DNA from: Rickettsiales bacterium
GTDB taxonomy: Bacteria; Pseudomonadota; Alphaproteobacteria; Rickettsiales; UBA3002
DNA: 13,622 nucleotides
Assembly (NCBI GenBank): GCA_027489915.1
Contig: JAIXZB010000212.1
Span: 1 to 13,622 of the forward strand
Reading direction: 5' to 3'
How positions within the stretch are numbered: the first letter of the stretch is position 1; each line of letters opens with the position of its first letter. A program made the position numbers and the translations under genes. The notes beneath the pieces are model-generated. The model had not been told where the DNA came from. It worked only from the letters and a program-made list of their open reading frames with translations, and made no database searches. Positions 6,612 through 13,622 of the stretch are shown here, piece after piece.

Positions 6612-7064
6612 TTATTTGGTTGCGTTGTCATCCCTAAGGTTACGAATTTTTTTTAGGCGATGTAAGGCATCGATGAGAGGGTCGCCTGTTGTCGTATTTT
6701 CTGCGGGGAGTGAAATTCTCTCTGTGATTACGGAGGGTTGTTTTAAGCTGTGGTGTTGTTCGATAACGATGCGGTTAATGGCTTTGTAGCCTAGATGCGT
6801 TGCCAGTTTATCAAGTAGTATAGGAGTGAGTTGTTGTAATTCTGGAGCAAAGGCGGGAACGCAGGCGATGGTCAATGTGCCATTGGTGGTTTCACCGCGA
6901 GGAAATTGGATTTTAAGTGGCTGGGTATAGGCGGATAATGTTTCTCCAATTATGTGAGGCCATTGCATGAGAATGCTAGATTCGGCGAAGCCGCGTTTTT
7001 TCATAATGGGGCGTGCGGCTTTGCCGACAATTTCGCCTATGGTGCGTGGAAAGAGACGTGCCAT
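6612..7064 (-). CDS. DUF721/DciA-like protein
   Basis: A 150-residue protein with the DUF721 layout: basic N-terminal IGEIVGKAARPIMKKRGF (9-26), then ILMQWPHIIGETLSAYTQP (31-49) with the conserved W-x-x-I-x-G core, then a strand (TLTIACVP, 63-70), an ELQQLTPILLDKL helix and a final IVIEQ strand. In other bacteria this domain belongs to DciA, which helps load or act on the replicative helicase DnaB; the match here is to the domain, and the function is inferred from the family. Its ATG directly abuts the rnhB stop (TAAATG), so the two are almost certainly translated from one message. The C-terminal 45 residues are polar and look unstructured. Confidence 0.85.
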   Translation of the reverse strand: MARLFPRTIGEIVGKAARPIMKKRGFAESSILMQWPHIIGETLSAYTQPLKIQFPRGETTNGTLTIACVPAFAPELQQLTPILLDKLATHLGYKAINRIVIEQHHSLKQPSVITERISLPAENTTTGDPLIDALHRLKKIRNLRDDNATK

Positions 7065-7673
7065 TTAGGCTGCCTTTTCTATGATGGCGCGAATGGGGGC
7101 GAAGGACTTGCGGTGCGCTTCGCAGGGGCCAAAAGTGAGTAGGGCGGTATGGTGGGCTTTGGTGCCATAGCCCGCATGCGAGGCAAATCCATATTGCGGA
7201 TAGGTGTTGGCGAGTTCGTGCATTAGTCTGTCGCGCGTTACTTTTGCGATGATGGATGCGGCTGCGATGGATGCTGAAATACTATCGCCTTTGATAATTG
7301 GAATGACGGTGCAGTTAAGCTGCGGGGCGCGATTGCCATCGACCAATGCTATGTCTGCTACAGTTCCGAGTGCTTGATAGGCTCTCTGCATTGCACGTTC
7401 GGTCGCTTTCCAGATATTGGTATCGTCTATTTCCTGCGCACTCGATTGGCCAATGCCGATATGCATATGTTTGCTGATTGCATCGAATAAGATTTCGCGC
7501 TTGCTGCGGGATAGTTTTTTGGAATCATCTAGAGCTGTAATCAGGCTTGCAGGGGCGTTTGCTACCAACACGCAGGATGCAACTACTGGCCCAGCCCATG
7601 GGCCGCGTCCTGCTTCATCGATGCCGCACACGATTTTGGGGTGATACCGTGTTTCGTGCGATAAATCGGGCAT
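7065..7673 (-). CDS. rnhB: ribonuclease HII
   Basis: A 202-residue enzyme that cuts the RNA strand at ribonucleotides embedded in DNA and at RNA-DNA hybrids. The signature GIDEAGRGPWAGPVVA (17-32) supplies D19 and E20; LVDGN supplies D112 and KGDSIS supplies D130, completing the two-metal DEDD site. The C-terminal GYGTKAHHTALLTFGPCEAHRKSF stretch is also typical. The open frame extends 16 codons further, to 7721, inside the transglycosylase gene. The start at 7673 is preferred because it lies 4 bases after that gene's stop and leaves a family-length protein, although no good ribosome site precedes it. In many alphaproteobacteria rnhB lies close to the F0 genes, as here. Confidence 0.96.
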   Translation of the reverse strand: MPDLSHETRYHPKIVCGIDEAGRGPWAGPVVASCVLVANAPASLITALDDSKKLSRSKREILFDAISKHMHIGIGQSSAQEIDDTNIWKATERAMQRAYQALGTVADIALVDGNRAPQLNCTVIPIIKGDSISASIAAASIIAKVTRDRLMHELANTYPQYGFASHAGYGTKAHHTALLTFGPCEAHRKSFAPIRAIIEKAA

Positions 7674-7677
7674 GATT

Positions 7678-9234
7678 TTACTGTGTGGGGTTGGGAACGG
7701 TTGGCCAAGCGCCTTGTGCAAGCTGCTTAAGGCTTACGGCATCTTTGCCCATGAGGCTTTGATACGCCCAATAATTGCTGAATACCTGCATCACGTAGTG
7801 GCGCGTTTCTTTGTAAGGGATGGACTCAATGTAAAGCAGAGGATCGCTCATATTTGAGGCGCTCCGATTCCACACGGAAACCATTCCTGGTCCTGCGTTG
7901 TAGCTCGCAATTACATGTACAAGATTTGCATCCGATCCTGATTTACCCATGAGATAGAGCACGTATTGCTGGCCCAGCAGCATATTGGTTTTGGGGTCGT
8001 GCAGATCGGATTGAGCAATGCGTGAAGTGCTATCTGGTAATGCTGTTTCATCGATGGATGCCAAGAGTGCATCGGACGATTTTTTCCAGATGTAATTCGC
8101 GGTTGCAGGCATGAGCTGCATAAGCCCTGTTGCGCCTGCATGGCTTTTTACTTCGGTTGCAAAGCTTGATTCCTGACGGCTGATGGCGAACATGAGTGCG
8201 GAGTCTACTTTCAATTCCTCTTCGCTTAGCCAACGGGGCATAGGGTAGCTTGCGAATACCGCTTCTTCATTTCTGATACCTTCGACTTGGCCCAAGCGCA
8301 CTTGAAGGTTGGGCAAGTTCAATTCGCTAGCAATGGTTATCAATGCTGGGCGATTCTCAGCATCCATGCGTTTGTAAAGATGGCGGAGTTCTTTTTCGGC
8401 CAGGGTGTATTCGCCAATCTGGCTGAGTGCGCTTGCGCGTTTAACCGATGGGTGCGCACGCACTGAATCTGCGACATAAGGGGCGAAAGCGGTGAGTGCT
8501 ATGGGTTCATCGAGTGTTTGTTGTGCTAGCATGCCGTAGAATGTACGCGGTGATTCGGCAGCTTGTGCAAGGGTGCGCTCTGCTTCTTCTTGATGACCTA
8601 GTTTTGAGTGTGCGCGGTATTGCCAGAAGTAAATAGCTGAGCGTTGCCATGCGGTGAGGTTCTTGGAAGCAGAGGCTTGGATGAAGGCGTTTAATGCATC
8701 CTGCGTTTTGCCTGATTTCCAATGGCTCAAGCCACGATACCAGCTATCGGGCATATCTGAGCTGCCCATGGTATCAACACGGCCTACGCCTTGAATAGAT
8801 TCTGGCGATGCCGCTTCTGCCAATGCAGATTCTTCTGCACCCTTATGTTGTGCCAAAGACCTGATACGCGCTGCTTCGGGTTGGTCGCTGTAATTTTCCA
8901 ACCATGCAACCAGTTCATCGCTTGTCGCTTTATAGCGGTTATCGAGGTAGCGCGCGGCAAGAAGGGTTCCCAGCAGGCGCTGATCTTGTATGTTCATAAG
9001 CGCATTGTCGGCTGCTTCCCAATCGCCACGCGATTGTGCACTGAATAACATTTGGTATGCGCTTGCATCTGGCTGACTGAGGGCCGCGTCTGCTGAGAAG
9101 GTTGCAGAATATATTCTGTTGAAAGTAGGGGTTTCGCTTGCCTGAAACGAAATACCCGATACCACGATGCCTGCTATTAAGGCGCGTAGAATGCGTTTGC
9201 TGCGCGTATATGTACGTTGAGTAGTTTTTAGCAT
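7678..9234 (-). CDS. soluble-type lytic murein transglycosylase
   Basis: A 518-residue periplasmic enzyme that cleaves the glycan strand of peptidoglycan to give 1,6-anhydro-muramyl ends. A basic N-terminus and hydrophobic segment (about 12-31) form a signal peptide or anchor. Residues 55-320 are an all-helical, tetratricopeptide-like superhelix (SGKTQDALNAF, LGHQEEAER and IGEYTLAEKEL helix pairs), as in the Slt70 U-domain. The catalytic SLT domain is at about 340-500: ISRQESSF with catalytic E355, GATGLMQLMPATA (367-379), IASYNAGPG (442-450) and PYKETRHYV (473-481). The gene starts after a 92-base AT-rich gap and ends 4 bases before rnhB. A TAAAAT box lies close to the ATG, and no strong ribosome site is visible. 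Confidence 0.94.
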   Translation of the reverse strand: MLKTTQRTYTRSKRILRALIAGIVVSGISFQASETPTFNRIYSATFSADAALSQPDASAYQMLFSAQSRGDWEAADNALMNIQDQRLLGTLLAARYLDNRYKATSDELVAWLENYSDQPEAARIRSLAQHKGAEESALAEAASPESIQGVGRVDTMGSSDMPDSWYRGLSHWKSGKTQDALNAFIQASASKNLTAWQRSAIYFWQYRAHSKLGHQEEAERTLAQAAESPRTFYGMLAQQTLDEPIALTAFAPYVADSVRAHPSVKRASALSQIGEYTLAEKELRHLYKRMDAENRPALITIASELNLPNLQVRLGQVEGIRNEEAVFASYPMPRWLSEEELKVDSALMFAISRQESSFATEVKSHAGATGLMQLMPATANYIWKKSSDALLASIDETALPDSTSRIAQSDLHDPKTNMLLGQQYVLYLMGKSGSDANLVHVIASYNAGPGMVSVWNRSASNMSDPLLYIESIPYKETRHYVMQVFSNYWAYQSLMGKDAVSLKQLAQGAWPTVPNPTQ

Positions 9235-9265
9235 GCCATTTCATTATTATTTTACTTTGGGCCTA

Positions 9266-9288
9266 CTTAGTGTGAAACTTGTGTGAAA
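9266..9288. repeat. two tandem 11-12 bp direct repeats upstream of the transglycosylase gene
   Basis: CTTAGTGTGAAA (9266-9277) is followed directly by CTTGTGTGAAA (9278-9288). The shared core GTGTGAAA recurs at 11 bases, one helical turn. The pair lies in the 9235-9326 gap, about 32 bases upstream of the transglycosylase ATG. It overlaps the -35 position paired with a TAAAAT -10 box on the minus strand, where it reads TTTCACAC twice. It could be an operator for a regulator binding one face of the DNA. The rest of the gap is AT-rich with no further gene. Confidence 0.4.
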
Positions 9289-9326
9289 ACAACCCCAAAA
9301 TTCGATTATTTATGTATATCAATACT

Positions 9327-10163
9327 TTAGTTTGATTTAAGGGCAGTTTTTAGTTGTAGTAAATCTGCCCATGCCTGACGTTTTGCCGTAGGCTGTCTGA
9401 TTAGGAAGCTTGGGGGGTAGAAAATATGCGCGGGTATAGATGCACTTTTGCCTTCGCAAGTGAAGGGCATAATGCGACCGCGTAGGCGGGATATGCCCAT
9501 GGTTTCGCGCAGTAATGCTTTGGTGGCTGTTCCGCCCGCTAACACTAGAATGCGCGGGGCTGCAAGGGCGATGTGTTTTTCGACAAACGGCCTGCAGATA
9601 TCGATTTCTTCTTGGGTAGGTTGGCGATTGCCGGGAGGGCGCCAGAAGAGGGCGTGGCTGATGTAGAGGCCTTTATTTCCGTTAGCTTTTCGGTCTAAGC
9701 CGATGCTTGCTAACATGGCATCCAGCAGCTTGCCAGATGGGCCGCTGAAGGGTGTTCCTTTTTTATCGTCTTCGGCATCGGGCCCATCGCCGATAATCAT
9801 TACATCTGCGCTTATGTCGCCATCGGCAAATACGGTGTTCATTGCGGTTTTGCGTAAGTTACAACCATGAAAATCCATGAGGCTTGCATGCAATTCGGCG
9901 ATGCTGGTGGCGGCATGTGCGCGCTGCTTCGCTTCGCTTACAGCATCGTTTTGGCTTTGGATAGGGATAACGTTGGCAGTAACGGGCCTAATTTGCTCAG
10001 TTGGTTGCTCTAATTCTAGTGGTGCTGCCCATTTTGCCGATGCTATCGCGCTATTTTCGATACATTCATCCACACCTACAGAAATGTACCACGATAGCAT
10101 TGCAGCAGCTTCGTTTGGGGCCAGTGGGGATGTGTTTTTGTTAATCACTTCGTAAATAGACAC
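9327..10163 (-). CDS. family-4-like uracil-DNA glycosylase homologue with altered active-site motifs
   Basis: A 278-residue protein of the uracil-DNA glycosylase superfamily. The N-terminal AAMLSWYISVGVDECI (20-35) and the core from about 95 to 275 align with alphaproteobacterial family-4 enzymes: GCNLRKTAMNTVFADG, KGTPFSGPSGKLLDAML, WRPPGNRQPTQEEIDICRPF and FLIRQPTAKRQAWADLL. The usual catalytic motif GEAPG reads GDGPD (125-129), the Asn before the WRPPGNR loop reads His (YISH, 167-170), and the His-Pro motif reads Pro-Pro (YPPSFLIR, 249-256). Only two of the four iron-sulphur cysteine positions (C101, C190) are filled; loss of the cluster may be usual in this class. It may be inactive or altered in substrate. 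The start is GTG, bounded upstream by an in-frame TAA, and the ribosome site is weak. Confidence 0.85.
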   Translation of the reverse strand: MSIYEVINKNTSPLAPNEAAAMLSWYISVGVDECIENSAIASAKWAAPLELEQPTEQIRPVTANVIPIQSQNDAVSEAKQRAHAATSIAELHASLMDFHGCNLRKTAMNTVFADGDISADVMIIGDGPDAEDDKKGTPFSGPSGKLLDAMLASIGLDRKANGNKGLYISHALFWRPPGNRQPTQEEIDICRPFVEKHIALAAPRILVLAGGTATKALLRETMGISRLRGRIMPFTCEGKSASIPAHIFYPPSFLIRQPTAKRQAWADLLQLKTALKSN

Positions 10164-10175
10164 AATTTAACGGAA

Positions 10176-10204
10176 TTTACATATTTAATATGATATAGTA
10201 TAAA
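10176..10204 (+). promoter_or_regulatory. probable promoter of the two small genes at 10239-10755
   Basis: TTTACA (10176-10181, 5 of 6 to the -35 consensus) is followed after 17 bases by TATAAA (10199-10204, 5 of 6 to the -10 consensus). The whole 10164-10238 gap is strongly AT-rich and divergent. A minus-strand TATACT in the same stretch could serve the glycosylase homologue. Transcription of the plus-strand genes would start near 10211, giving a leader of about 28 bases. Confidence 0.55.
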
Positions 10205-10238
10205 TAGAGTCACAAAAGAGAAAAGATACTCGCCGTTT

Positions 10239-10541
10239 ATGTCTATGAATAATAAGGAACAATTTCATTATGCGCCCGATGTTGCTGCCAAGGCAGTGAT
10301 TGAGCTTACCACCGCGATGAGGGGTGATAGGGACATGGAATATGCAAAAGCGTTGTTGATTGATCCTCGCATGACATCGAATATTGGGCTTATGGCATCG
10401 TGCGGATTAACTACCCGTGAAGTGAAAAAAGCAAAAGAGTTCATGAGTGATGGGTTGCCTACGCTTGAGACGCAAAAGCGTGCTATCGAATTTTTGAATA
10501 ATCTGGATTGCGAACAGGGGTTGAGCCGTGGCCGTAATTAG
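10239..10541 (+). CDS. hypothetical protein, 100 residues
   Basis: I do not recognise this protein. It is soluble, with no signal peptide or membrane segment. It looks mostly helical: VAAKAVIELTTAM (14-26), a charged DRDMEYAKALL helix, MTSNIGLMASCGL, TTREVKKAKEFMSDG and LETQKRAIEFLNNL. A single DNA-binding helix pair cannot be excluded but is not evident. Two nearby ATGs (10239 and 10245) are possible starts. The only purine-rich stretch (AAGAGAAAAG, about 10216-10225) is rather far upstream, so the exact start is uncertain. The final codons overlap the next gene by 14 bases, which suggests an operon of two small genes, divergent from the glycosylase homologue. Confidence 0.7.
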   Translation: MSMNNKEQFHYAPDVAAKAVIELTTAMRGDRDMEYAKALLIDPRMTSNIGLMASCGLTTREVKKAKEFMSDGLPTLETQKRAIEFLNNLDCEQGLSRGRN

Positions 10542-10755
10542 AAATCATGGGAGCGATGTTGCTGAAGCTGCTGCGGGTGGTTTCAGGCAAATGATGATTG
10601 GAAAAGCTCTCGAAAAAGATACGGTTCTCGGTGCGCAAATTGCAAATATCAGCCAACAGTTCTCTGGTGCGCTTGCTCAGGTTCAGCAGGGTGCTGCTGA
10701 AATGCGTAACGTGGCGAAAGCGCCTGAGGCAGATAAAGGCGCATCCATCGCCTAA
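10528..10755 (+). CDS. hypothetical protein, 75 residues, GTG start
   Basis: I do not recognise this protein. It starts at GTG with AGGGG 7 bases upstream (10516-10520), a well-placed ribosome site that argues for a real gene. The chain is helical and amphipathic: DVAEAAAGGFRQMMIGKAL (10-28), then VLGAQIANISQQFSGALAQVQQGAAEMRNV (33-62), rich in Gln, Ala and small residues and suitable for a short coiled coil. It ends in a polar tail and has no signal peptide or membrane segment. It overlaps the preceding small gene by 14 bases in another frame and ends 54 bases before the ETF-QO gene. Translational coupling with its neighbour suggests a shared function, which is unknown. Confidence 0.65.
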   Translation: MAVIRNHGSDVAEAAAGGFRQMMIGKALEKDTVLGAQIANISQQFSGALAQVQQGAAEMRNVAKAPEADKGASIA

Positions 10756-10809
10756 CTGCTGGATTTTCCGTGTAAATTTTAGTATCCTGATGTTATCACA
10801 GGAGGTGCT

Positions 10810-12432
10810 ATGAGCGACGTGGAGCGCATGGAGTGCGATATTCTGATTGTGGGGGCGGGGCCTGCGGGGCTTTCGGCGGCAATCAAAGCGGCGCAGATAG
10901 GTGCTGAGAATGGCACAAACCCTGTGATTATGGTGGTGGAAAAAGGCTCGGAAGTGGGCGCGCATATTTTATCGGGCGCGGTGTTTGAGCCTCGCGTGTT
11001 GAACGAGCTGATTCCTGATTGGAAGGAGCGCAGTGCGCCACTGAATACGCCTGCAACCAGTGATGCATTTCGGTTTTTAACGCGCAAAGGGTCGCTGCGT
11101 TTGCCAACACCGCCGACGATGCATAATCAGGGAAATTATATCATATCACTCGCTAATCTTTGCCGTTGGTTGGCGCAACAGGCGGAAGCCCTAGGGGTGC
11201 AGATTTTTGCGGGATTTCCTGCCGCTGATGTGATTGTGGAAGATGGCGTTGTGCGCGGTGTTAAGACAGGAGCATTTGGGGTGGCTAAGGATGGTAGCCA
11301 CAAGCACAGCTATCAGGCGCCAATGGAGTTACGCGCCAAGATTACGTTGTTTGCGGAAGGCTGCCGTGGTTCACTCTCGGAGCGTTTGATGAAGCAGTTT
11401 GGGCTTCGCGCAGAGTCTGATCCACAGACTTACGGCATAGGCATTAAAGAATTGTGGCAGGTGGAGCCGAATAAGCATCGGCTGGGGCATGTGGAGCATA
11501 CGATTGGCTGGCCGATGGATAGTGCTACCTATGGTGGCTCGTTTGTCTATCACCTTGAAGATAATCAGGTCGCGGTGGGGTATGTGGTGGGGTTGGATTA
11601 TACCAATCCATACCTTGACCCGTTTAAAGAATTCCAGCGTTTCAAGGAGCATCCTGCTATTCGGCCTTTATTTGAGGGAGGCAAACGGATTGCTTACGGT
11701 GCGCGGGCGCTGAATGAGGGAGGGCTGCAATCGCTGCCGAAATTGCACATGAAGGGTGCGGCGCTCATTGGCTGTGCTGCAGGGTTCTTGAACGTGCCAA
11801 AAATCAAGGGTTCGCACACGGCGATGGCCTCGGGCGTGATGGCGGCAGAGGAGGCAATGCGCGCTATTGCGGTGGATAGCGATGATATGAGCGGGTATGA
11901 AGTTACGCTAAAAGCCTCGTGGGTGTGGGAAGAATTACACCGTGTGCGTAATGTGCGCCCTGCATTTCGCTATGGGTTGTGGGCTGGGTTGTTTTATGCG
12001 GCGATTGATACGGTGTTACTGCTTGGTAAGGCGCCCTGGACGCTTCGCAACCATGCGGATCACGCGCAGCTTAAGCCTGCAGCGCAATGCATGCCTATTG
12101 ATTACCCCTTGCCTGATGGGGTGGTGAGTTTTGACAGGTTATCTTCGGTGTATATATCGAACACGAACCATGAAGAAGACCAGCCTGTGCATTTAACGCT
12201 GCGTGATGCCAGCATTCCCGTAGCGTATAACCTGCCGATGTATGCAGCACCAGAGCAGCGCTATTGCCCTGCTGGAGTGTACGAGATCGTAGGCGAAGGG
12301 GAGCAGGCGCGCTTGCAAATCAATGCGCAAAACTGTGTGCATTGTAAAACCTGCGATATCAAAGACCCGAGCCAAAATATTATGTGGGTTACGCCTGAAG
12401 GCGGCGGTGGGCCCAATTACCCTAATATGTAG
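10810..12432 (+). CDS. electron transfer flavoprotein-ubiquinone oxidoreductase
   Basis: A 540-residue inner-membrane-associated enzyme that takes electrons from reduced electron transfer flavoprotein (fed by acyl-CoA and other dehydrogenases) and passes them to ubiquinone. The FAD-binding Rossmann motif is ILIVGAGPAGLSAA (11-24), followed by HILSGAVFEP (52-61) and the family stretches FAEGCRGSLSERL (181-193) and IGCAAGFLNVPKIKGSHTAM (320-339). The C-terminal domain binds a 4Fe-4S cluster through C486 (RYCPAGVYE), C509, C512 and C515 (NCVHCKTCDIKDP). The length matches the family, and no gaps or broken motifs are visible. A strong AGGAGG ribosome site (10800-10805) precedes the ATG. No convincing promoter is seen in the 54-base gap before it, so it may share the transcript of the two small genes. 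It ends 7 bases before a terminator hairpin. Confidence 0.98.
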   Translation: MSDVERMECDILIVGAGPAGLSAAIKAAQIGAENGTNPVIMVVEKGSEVGAHILSGAVFEPRVLNELIPDWKERSAPLNTPATSDAFRFLTRKGSLRLPTPPTMHNQGNYIISLANLCRWLAQQAEALGVQIFAGFPAADVIVEDGVVRGVKTGAFGVAKDGSHKHSYQAPMELRAKITLFAEGCRGSLSERLMKQFGLRAESDPQTYGIGIKELWQVEPNKHRLGHVEHTIGWPMDSATYGGSFVYHLEDNQVAVGYVVGLDYTNPYLDPFKEFQRFKEHPAIRPLFEGGKRIAYGARALNEGGLQSLPKLHMKGAALIGCAAGFLNVPKIKGSHTAMASGVMAAEEAMRAIAVDSDDMSGYEVTLKASWVWEELHRVRNVRPAFRYGLWAGLFYAAIDTVLLLGKAPWTLRNHADHAQLKPAAQCMPIDYPLPDGVVSFDRLSSVYISNTNHEEDQPVHLTLRDASIPVAYNLPMYAAPEQRYCPAGVYEIVGEGEQARLQINAQNCVHCKTCDIKDPSQNIMWVTPEGGGGPNYPNM

Positions 12433-12439
12433 ACACGAA

Positions 12440-12462
12440 AAAGCCCGCAATTTGCGGGCTTT
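12440..12462. terminator. bidirectional rho-independent terminator
   Basis: A 9-bp perfect stem, AAAGCCCGC (12440-12448) with GCGGGCTTT (12454-12462), encloses the 5-base loop AATTT. On the plus strand it is followed by only a short T run, within TTTAG. On the minus strand it is followed by five Ts (GGGCTTTTTCG). It sits between the convergent ETF-QO gene and the small gene at 12487-12681 and should serve both, more strongly the minus-strand gene. Confidence 0.85.
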
Positions 12463-12486
12463 AGTCGCTGTTTCTAAGGTTAAGGC

Positions 12487-12681
12487 TTAACCAAAGATTT
12501 GCTGATAAGGGATAGGGCGGTTTGCCACATCACGCACAATGGTACCATCTTCGAAGCAGGCGCCGATGATGTTGGTGCGGGTGGTAGGGTCGATAAAACG
12601 TACAGGTTTTACTGACTTGCCATTGTATTTACGAAGTTCGGTCACCTGACCGCGCATCTCTGGGTTATTCTTACTGCTCAT
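12487..12681 (-). CDS. small conserved-looking hypothetical protein, 64 residues
   Basis: A 64-residue cytoplasmic protein of unknown function, starting MSSKNNPEMRG. The body KPVRFIDPTTRTNIIGACFEDGTIVRDVANRPIPYQQI reads like a small all-beta fold with a conserved Pro/Thr/Arg turn. A single Cys is present. There is no signal peptide, membrane segment or recognisable catalytic motif. The start at 12681 is chosen because AAGGA lies 7 bases upstream; a TTG two codons earlier would abut that site. It is transcribed toward the shared terminator and diverges from the secreted repeat protein at 12794. Confidence 0.8.
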   Translation of the reverse strand: MSSKNNPEMRGQVTELRKYNGKSVKPVRFIDPTTRTNIIGACFEDGTIVRDVANRPIPYQQIFG

Positions 12682-12726
12682 GACCAATCCTTACGTATCA
12701 AGAAAACTTGGGTATTTGTTAGCATT

Positions 12727-12753
12727 TTGCTTTCAATCGCGTGGGAGTATAGT
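12727..12753 (+). promoter_or_regulatory. candidate promoter of the secreted repeat protein gene
   Basis: TTGCTT (12727-12732) lies 15 bases before TATAGT (12748-12753, 5 of 6 to the -10 consensus). The spacing is short, but the -10 box is good and the position gives a leader of about 34 bases. The divergent gap 12682-12793 holds no other gene, and I see no clear minus-strand promoter in it for the small gene. Confidence 0.4.
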
Positions 12754-12793
12754 TAAATACATCCTCAACGCAAGCCTTTAATCTGGGATATAT

Positions 12794-13622
12794 ATGACGC
12801 TGTATGCATATGCTGGCAAGACCTCGCAGAAGGCCTTGTTTTGCCTGTGTTTTGGCGTTTTTTCTGTCATGATTTTCGCGGGTTCTGGCTCTGCCCGTGC
12901 CAATGATACACCTGCGCTTGCCACCCCAGTTGCGGGGGCAGATGCCAAGGTGGTCGCAACGGTTGCGCCCGATATGGGAACTGAGATGGGCTGGAAGCCT
13001 GGGTTGGCTGGAAGTATTTTGTCGAGCCGTTTTGCCTCGCAACACCGCGATGTTTCGGAGGCGGCGAAGTATCTCTCGGAATCGCTCAAGCGTGATCCGA
13101 ATAATATTGGCTTGCAGCAAGAAGCCATGCGTGCCCATGTGATGGCGGGATCGATGGAGCAAGCGATTATGCTTGCGGGGCAGCTTAAAGCTACCGAATC
13201 GGAAGACCCGTTGGTTGCAACGTTGCTTATGATTGATGCGCACCACAAGGGTGCGTTTGCGGATGCGAAGCTGGTGTTATCCAAGCCGCTTGATAAGGGA
13301 TTGTTTGGTATTATTCGCCCAGTGCTCATGCAGTGGATTGTGGTTTCAGAAGGTGGTTTGCGATCGCCTGTCAATTTGCAACCCAGTATTGATAAGGCAG
13401 GGTTTTTTGCGCCGTTTTTATATTACCACGCGGCGTTGATTAACGATGTGCTCGGGTTCAAGGATATTGCTAAGCAGAATTATGAAAAATCTTCCACCAA
13501 TACGTCGGTAACGCCGTACCGTGTGGTGGAGGCTTTTTCCAACTTTTATGCTCGGCAGGGCGAATGGAAAAAAGCGCAGGATTTATTTACGCAGTATGCG
13601 CAGGAAAACCCTGAATCTAACC
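12794..13622 (+). CDS. secreted tetratricopeptide-repeat protein, incomplete at the right edge
   Basis: The frame is open from the ATG at 12794 through the last base, giving 276 complete codons and no stop in the window. Residues 1-36 form a signal peptide with an extended N-region (a hydrophobic core ending SGSARA before NDTP), so the protein is probably periplasmic. After a low-complexity Ala/Val linker come helix pairs of tetratricopeptide type: VSEAAKYLSESLKRDPNNIGLQ, MEQAIMLAGQLKATESEDPLVA, then further pairs up to GEWKKAQDLFTQYAQENPES. The part in the window contains no enzyme domain. Only a weak GGGATA site precedes the ATG. Such proteins usually act as scaffolds for envelope complexes; the partner is unknown. 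Confidence 0.85.
   Translation, partial: MTLYAYAGKTSQKALFCLCFGVFSVMIFAGSGSARANDTPALATPVAGADAKVVATVAPDMGTEMGWKPGLAGSILSSRFASQHRDVSEAAKYLSESLKRDPNNIGLQQEAMRAHVMAGSMEQAIMLAGQLKATESEDPLVATLLMIDAHHKGAFADAKLVLSKPLDKGLFGIIRPVLMQWIVVSEGGLRSPVNLQPSIDKAGFFAPFLYYHAALINDVLGFKDIAKQNYEKSSTNTSVTPYRVVEAFSNFYARQGEWKKAQDLFTQYAQENPESN

Noticed and set aside
10483..10965. 160-codon open frame on the minus strand
   Set aside because: It is rich in Arg, His and Ser with no domain, runs antisense to the second small gene and the ETF-QO start, and lacks a ribosome site.
12719..13374. Two long minus-strand frames opposite the repeat protein
   Set aside because: They overlap each other and the plus-strand gene, which has a signal peptide and repeat pattern; the minus translations are low-complexity shadows.
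1..13622. CRISPR arrays, insertion sequences, prophage or attachment sites
   Set aside because: No repeated spacer pattern, terminal inverted repeats, transposase or integrase was seen; the genes are housekeeping in type and evenly packed.

Overview
The window reads as chromosomal DNA of an alphaproteobacterium of moderate G+C. The evidence is a split ATP synthase whose F0 genes form their own operon with paired b and b' subunits, an L36 of the alphaproteobacterial pattern, an ETF-ubiquinone oxidoreductase, and an rnhB/DUF721/DsbA neighbourhood typical of that class. I cannot name the family or genus. No phage, transposon, CRISPR array, tRNA or rRNA gene is visible. Almost every base is accounted for by compact genes, and no gene-free stretch exceeds 130 bases.

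Layout. Bases 131-511 (+) encode a small secreted protein, convergent with rpmJ (L36, -). From about 9.2 kb back to 0.7 kb, everything lies on the minus strand. In transcription order these are a soluble-type lytic transglycosylase, ribonuclease HII, a DUF721/DciA-like protein, a membrane-anchored DsbA-type thiol oxidoreductase, the F0 genes atpI-atpB-atpE-atpF'-atpF, a beta-barrel outer-membrane protein and a family 2 glycosyltransferase with an N-terminal MshEN-like domain. Junctions are very tight in two blocks: transglycosylase/rnhB/dciA, and atpI through the glycosyltransferase. The barrel gene starts 1 base after the atpF stop, and the glycosyltransferase start shares a base with the barrel gene's stop (TAATG).

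A family-4-like uracil-DNA glycosylase homologue (-) follows at 9.3-10.2 kb. It diverges from two overlapping small genes of unknown function (+), which precede the ETF-ubiquinone oxidoreductase gene (+). A bidirectional terminator separates that gene from a small conserved-looking protein (-). A secreted repeat-type protein (+) begins at 12794 and runs off the right edge.

How the genes work together. The F0 genes build the membrane rotor and stator of ATP synthase; the F1 genes are not here. ETF-QO feeds electrons to the quinone pool that powers this enzyme. The barrel/glycosyltransferase pair looks like an envelope-polysaccharide unit attached to the end of the F0 operon. RNase HII and DciA belong to genome replication and maintenance, and the transglycosylase and DsbA protein to the envelope.

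I did not find a clearly new multi-gene system. The points most worth following are the glycosylase homologue with all three visible active-site motifs altered, the MshEN-glycosyltransferase/barrel pair fused to the F0 operon, a probable near-leaderless atpI transcript, and a helically phased direct repeat upstream of the transglycosylase gene.
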